Shown here: positions 59,557 through 64,000 of the stretch, piece after piece
Layout: every line of letters begins with the position of its first letter
Position numbering within the stretch: the first letter of the stretch is position 1
Made by a program: the position numbers and the translations under genes
The notes under the pieces: model-generated
Seen by the model: the letters and a program-made list of their open reading frames with translations, nothing else
Told to the model about the DNA's origin: nothing
Databases searched by the model: none
Origin: DASQZT01 sp963728965
Lineage (GTDB): Bacteria; Acidobacteriota; Terriglobia; Bryobacterales; Bryobacteraceae
Direction of reading: 5' to 3'
Length of the DNA stretch: 64,000 nt
Assembly (NCBI GenBank): GCA_963728965.1
Contig: CAVSMH010000010.1
Location: 62,001 to 126,000, forward strand

Positions 59557-61965
59557 ATGACCAGCTTGTGGCAGGATTTACGTTTCGGTGCGCGCATGTT
59601 GCTGCGCCGGCCCGGGTTTACGATAGTCGTCGTCGCGGTCCTGGCTCTCGGTATCGGTGCCAATAGCGCCGTCTTCAGCGTCGTCAATGCGGTGTTGTTG
59701 CGCCCCCTGCCTTACCGCGACCCTAACCGCCTCTACCGCGTGTTCGAAACCGATCCCAAAGGCGAGGACAACGGTGTCTCTCCCGCGGACCTGCTCCGGT
59801 TTCAGGCGCGGAGCCGGGTCTTCGCGCAGTTCGCCGTGTCCCACTGGCAGAATGTGACCCTCACCGGCGCCCAGGGGCCCGAAAATGTCTATGGAGGTCG
59901 CGTTTCCTCCGGCTGTTTCGCCATGCTGGGCAGCCTTCCCGCCATTGGCCGCTCCTTCCGGCCGGATGACTTCCGCCCCGGCGCTCCCCCGGTCGTCCTG
60001 CTTTCCGATCGCCTCTGGCAGCGCCGCTTCGGACGCGCCGCCGCGGTCATTGGAACGGCGCTGATGATGAACGGCCAGGCCCACACCATCGTCGGCGCCA
60101 TGGCTCCCGATTTCCTGTTCGACCGCCATTTCGAACTCTGGACCCCCTGGCCGTTCACCGCCGAAGACGCCTCCCGGCGCGAGGCGCGCACCACCGCGGC
60201 GCTCCGCCTCGCCCCCGGCGTCGCGCCCCACCAGGCCGAGGCCGAACTCCGCCGCGTCTTTCGCGAGATCTCGCCGGAAGACGCCCGCCAGGGATGGGGC
60301 TTGCGCCTTCAGCCCATGGCGAGCCACCTCACCGCACGCTACCGGCCGGCTTTGCTGGTCGCCCTGGGTTCGGTCGCCTTGGTCTTGCTGATCGCCTGCC
60401 TTAATGTGGCCAACCTGCTGCTGGCGCGCGCGGCCGATCGCTCTCGCGAAATCGCCGTGCGGGCCGCGCTCGGCGCCGGCCGGGCTCGCGTGGTTCGCCA
60501 ACTCCTCACCGAAAGCCTGCTGCTCGCCTCCGCCGGTGGGGTGGCCGGCCTGCTGCTCGGCGCCGCGGGCGCCAAGGCCCTGGTGTCCCTCTTCCCGGAG
60601 CGCATCCCCTTGCCCCGCCTCGAGCAGACCCGGCTCGATGCTTCGGTCCTGGCCTTCACTCTGGCGGTGTCCCTCCTCACCGGTGTGCTCTTCGGACTCG
60701 TCCCCGCGCTCCGCGCCGCCGGCCCGAACCTGCACCGCGGTCTCACCGAGAGTGCCCGCGGCTCCAGCGCCGGCTCCCGCTCCAGCCGCCTGCGAAGCAT
60801 TCTGGTGGTCGCCGAGACCGCCCTCTCCCTGGTACTCCTCATCGGCGCCGGCCTCATGCTCCGCAGCCTCGATCGCCTGATGCGCGTCAATCCCGGCTTC
60901 GATCCCGAATGCGTGCTCACCCTGCGCGTCCCTCTGCCCCCCGCCATCACCGGCAAGGGCCGGCAGCGCGAGTATTACGGACGCATCCTCGAACATCTCG
61001 AGACCCTTCCCGGCCTGCGCTCCGCCGGACTCATTGCCCCCCTCCCACTGGCCGACGTGGATGCCAACGCCACCTTCGCCGTCGAGGGCCACCCCGTCCC
61101 GCCCGGCGAGATCCGCTACGTCAAGATCCGCATGGCCAGTGCGGGGTATTTTCGCGCCATGGGTATCGCCCTCCGCCGCGGCCGGGTCTTCCAGCAGTCC
61201 GATGGCGCCGAGGCTCCCGGCGTCGTCGTCGTCAACGAGTCCCTGGCCCGCACCTATTTCCCGGATGCCGACCCGATCGGCCGGCGCGTCACCCTGTCTG
61301 CGGACGGAGCCGGCCCCTTCCTCACCGTGATCGGCGTCGTCAACGATGTGAAGTATCTGGACCTCGGCTCCCGCGCCGAGCCTGAGATGTACCGCGACTA
61401 CCGCCAGTTCCTCTTCGCGCCCTTCGCCACCACCCTTACCCTGCGCACTGCCGCCGGCGACCCCATGCGGCTGGCTGCGGCGGCGCAAAAAGCGATTCGC
61501 TCCGTCGCCGCGGACCAGCCCGTCAGCGACGTCAAATCCATGCGCCGGGTGATCTCCGATAACGTCTCGCAGCCGCGCTTCTTCACTCTGCTGCTGGCCG
61601 TGTTTGCCGGCATCGCCGTCCTCCTCACCGCCACCGGTCTCTATGGCGTGCTGGCGTACACCGTCAGCCAGCGTGCGCGCGAAATCGGCATCCGAATGGC
61701 GCTCGGAGCGTCCCGCGACGCTATCTTCGGGCTGGTCCTCGGCCATGCGCTCCTCCTGGCCGCGGCCGGAGTCGTGCTCGGCATTGCCGGTTCGCTGGCG
61801 TTCACCCGCTTGATCGCCGCCCAGCTCTACCAGACCGCCGCCACCGATGTCGCAACCTTCCTCGGCGTTTCCGCCCTCATGGTGGCGGTGTCCTGTTTGG
61901 CGGCTTACCTCCCGGCACGCCGCGCCGTTCGTGTCGACCCCGCCCGCGCCCTCCATGCCGGGTAA
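59557..61965 (+). CDS. ADOP-type FtsX/MacB-like permease
   Basis: An 802-residue membrane protein with two MacB_PCD plus FtsX units in tandem, a layout abundant in Acidobacteriota. It opens MTSLWQDLRFGARMLLRRPGFT, and TM1 is IVVVAVLALGIGANSAVFSVV. The first FtsX domain (SREIAVRAALGAGRARVVRQLL) lies at about residues 265-410 and the second (REIGIRMALGASRDAIF) near the C-terminus. No ATPase gene is adjacent; such permeases usually use a distant MacB-like ATPase, and the exported substrate is unknown. Confidence 0.93.
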   Translation: MTSLWQDLRFGARMLLRRPGFTIVVVAVLALGIGANSAVFSVVNAVLLRPLPYRDPNRLYRVFETDPKGEDNGVSPADLLRFQARSRVFAQFAVSHWQNVTLTGAQGPENVYGGRVSSGCFAMLGSLPAIGRSFRPDDFRPGAPPVVLLSDRLWQRRFGRAAAVIGTALMMNGQAHTIVGAMAPDFLFDRHFELWTPWPFTAEDASRREARTTAALRLAPGVAPHQAEAELRRVFREISPEDARQGWGLRLQPMASHLTARYRPALLVALGSVALVLLIACLNVANLLLARAADRSREIAVRAALGAGRARVVRQLLTESLLLASAGGVAGLLLGAAGAKALVSLFPERIPLPRLEQTRLDASVLAFTLAVSLLTGVLFGLVPALRAAGPNLHRGLTESARGSSAGSRSSRLRSILVVAETALSLVLLIGAGLMLRSLDRLMRVNPGFDPECVLTLRVPLPPAITGKGRQREYYGRILEHLETLPGLRSAGLIAPLPLADVDANATFAVEGHPVPPGEIRYVKIRMASAGYFRAMGIALRRGRVFQQSDGAEAPGVVVVNESLARTYFPDADPIGRRVTLSADGAGPFLTVIGVVNDVKYLDLGSRAEPEMYRDYRQFLFAPFATTLTLRTAAGDPMRLAAAAQKAIRSVAADQPVSDVKSMRRVISDNVSQPRFFTLLLAVFAGIAVLLTATGLYGVLAYTVSQRAREIGIRMALGASRDAIFGLVLGHALLLAAAGVVLGIAGSLAFTRLIAAQLYQTAATDVATFLGVSALMVAVSCLAAYLPARRAVRVDPARALHAG

Positions 61966-61971
61966 CCCGGG

Positions 61972-61977
61972 CATAAT
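61972..61977 (+). promoter_or_regulatory. Candidate -10 box (CATAAT) for the TIM-barrel gene
   Basis: CATAAT ends 6 nt before ATG 61984. The purine run GGTGGA in the gap could act as a short ribosome site instead, so the case for leaderless initiation is weaker here. Confidence 0.3.
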
Positions 61978-61983
61978 GGTGGA

Positions 61984-62838
61984 ATGACCTCCAGACGCAA
62001 GTTCCTCCAGACCAGCTCGGTCGTCGCGACCCTGGGCGCCGCCCTCCGTGCCAAACAACTCCGCACCGTCGGCGTTCAACTCTACACGCTGCGCTCCGTG
62101 TTGCCGCAAAAGCCGGCCGAAGTTCTGAAAGCGGTGGACGCCATCGGCTACCGGGAAGCTGAAGCCACCACCGCCGGTCTCGACCAGATCTGGCCTGCCC
62201 TGGAGAGCACCAGTTTGAAGCCGGTGAGCATTCATCTGGATTCCAAGCTCGTAACCCAAGGCAATGAGGACGAAGCGCACCGCACCCTGGAAGGTCTGAA
62301 GCGGCGCGGCTTCTCTTACGCCGTTTTCCCTTACCTCCCGCCTGCCGAGCGCGGCGGACTGGACGTGATCCGCGCCGTGGCCGACAAGTTGAACCGTTTT
62401 GGTGAACACTGCCGCAGCGCGGAGCTCGCCTTCTGCTATCACAACCACGCCTTCGAGTTCGAGCCCATGGGCGGCACCATGCCCTTCGAGGTGCTGCTCG
62501 AGCGCACCGACAAAAAGCTGGTCGGCATCGAGTTGGACGTCTTCTGGGTGAGCGTGGCGGGCCACGACCCCGTCGAGATGCTCGGCAAGCTCACCGGCCG
62601 CGTGCCGCTGATTCACCTCAAGGACAAGGCTCAGGGCACCCCCGTGATGTACAAGGAATCGGTCGATCGAACGGCCTTCAAGGAAGTGGGCCACGGCGTG
62701 ATCGATTGGCCCAACGTCCTTCGCGCCGCCGAATCCGCCGGTGTGGCCCACTATTTTGTGGAGCAGGACCAGACTCCCGGCGACCCGGTGGAGAGCCTGC
62801 GCCAGAGCTACGCGTATCTATCGAAGTTGGACTTCTGA
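61984..62838 (+). CDS. Tat-exported TIM-barrel sugar isomerase/epimerase-like protein
   Basis: A 284-residue protein of the xylose-isomerase-like fold with a twin-arginine signal (TSRRKFLQTSSVVATLGAA). Core blocks are RTVGVQLYTLRSVLP, YREAEATTAG, LAFCYHNHAFEFEPMGG, VGIELDVFWVSVAGHDP and PLIHLKDKAQG, which carry the metal-binding Glu/His/Asp residues. GVIDWPNVLRAAESAGVAHYFVEQD closes the barrel. It differs from the protein at 10866 in having no low-complexity inserts. The sugar substrate is unknown. Confidence 0.88.
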   Translation: MTSRRKFLQTSSVVATLGAALRAKQLRTVGVQLYTLRSVLPQKPAEVLKAVDAIGYREAEATTAGLDQIWPALESTSLKPVSIHLDSKLVTQGNEDEAHRTLEGLKRRGFSYAVFPYLPPAERGGLDVIRAVADKLNRFGEHCRSAELAFCYHNHAFEFEPMGGTMPFEVLLERTDKKLVGIELDVFWVSVAGHDPVEMLGKLTGRVPLIHLKDKAQGTPVMYKESVDRTAFKEVGHGVIDWPNVLRAAESAGVAHYFVEQDQTPGDPVESLRQSYAYLSKLDF

Positions 62839-62886
62839 GCGCCGGCGGGAATCCCCGTCAGCCCGGCCAATCGCCACCGCAGCGCG

Positions 62887-62915
62887 ACCCGGCGGGGGGC
62901 TGGACCCCGCCGGGT
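62887..62915. terminator. Bidirectional hairpin between convergent genes
   Basis: ACCCGGCGGGG and CCCCGCCGGGT form a perfect 11-bp stem around a 7-nt loop between the TIM-barrel and katG stops. There is no T-run on either strand, but its strength and position suggest shared transcript ends. Confidence 0.5.
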
Positions 62916-62925
62916 TCCGCCGAGC

Positions 62926-64000
<1,075 letters not shown>

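Noticed and set aside
59578..62751. 1057-codon antisense frame across the permease and TIM-barrel genes
   Set aside because: It spans two real genes and their gap, with Gly/Glu/Ala-rich low-information sequence.

Overview
The window looks like chromosomal DNA from an Acidobacteriota bacterium of the Solibacter/Bryobacter type. This is inferred from the GC-rich codon use, the Tat-exported Gfo/Idh/MocA and TIM-barrel proteins, an FtsX/MacB-like permease of the large acidobacterial type, and short ATGA-overlapping operons. I saw no rRNA, tRNA, CRISPR array or insertion sequence. A perfect 16-bp parS palindrome (24011-24026) suggests the segment lies in the origin-proximal part of the chromosome.

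Layout, left to right. 1-6141: an acyl-CoA dehydrogenase (cut by the window edge) behind alanine dehydrogenase, an FAD-linked oxidase, a secreted M1 peptidase and a DUF192 protein. 6372-11909: beta-carbonic anhydrase, an AAA+ ATPase, a Gfo/Idh/MocA plus HEAT-repeat pair, and a TIM-barrel protein. 11952-17229: a protocatechuate island. A minus-strand operon encodes two CoA-transferase subunits and protocatechuate 3,4-dioxygenase; divergently, pobA overlaps a MetE-like methyltransferase gene. 17236-23922: a PIG-L deacetylase, then a scar where a truncated AI-2E permease faces a truncated MFS gene. Next is a tightly overlapping minus-strand operon, mazG - GNAT - menC-type racemase/OSBS - MFS - SDR. 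23923-25603: an AT-rich patch with parS, a decayed ORF and a DUF885-like gene.

25918-30411 is an eroded chemotaxis cluster. cheA is frameshifted and cut inside its ATPase domain, the cut runs straight into a receptor gene lacking its 5' end, cheW and cheR are intact, and only the first codons of a cheB-like gene remain. 30553-34807 holds a Rieske oxygenase, a ZIP transporter, a lytic transglycosylase and ribA. 34860-38089 holds a LytS-type kinase, a SAM methyltransferase, a small secreted protein and a DtxR-type repressor.

38105-46274 is an exopolysaccharide module: Wza-like exporter, GumC/Wzz-like chain-length protein and CpsD-like tyrosine kinase on the minus strand, and divergently a large PDZ-GAF-PAS histidine kinase with an NtrC-type regulator. 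46293-64000 contains EVE and DinB proteins, adenosine deaminase, glgB, selB, xylB, a secreted beta-helix protein, a two-subunit pyruvate:ferredoxin oxidoreductase with a small companion, an ADOP-type permease, a Tat-exported TIM-barrel protein and the C-terminal part of katG.

Two patterns recur. Several genes end at sharp junctions with other gene fragments, which means either real deletions or assembly joins. Several start codons without a Shine-Dalgarno sequence carry a TAnnnT-like box 6-12 nt upstream, suggesting leaderless or near-leaderless mRNAs. No single locus is clearly a new system. The strongest leads are the parS site, the che scar, the five-gene racemase operon, and the pobA/methyltransferase overlap.
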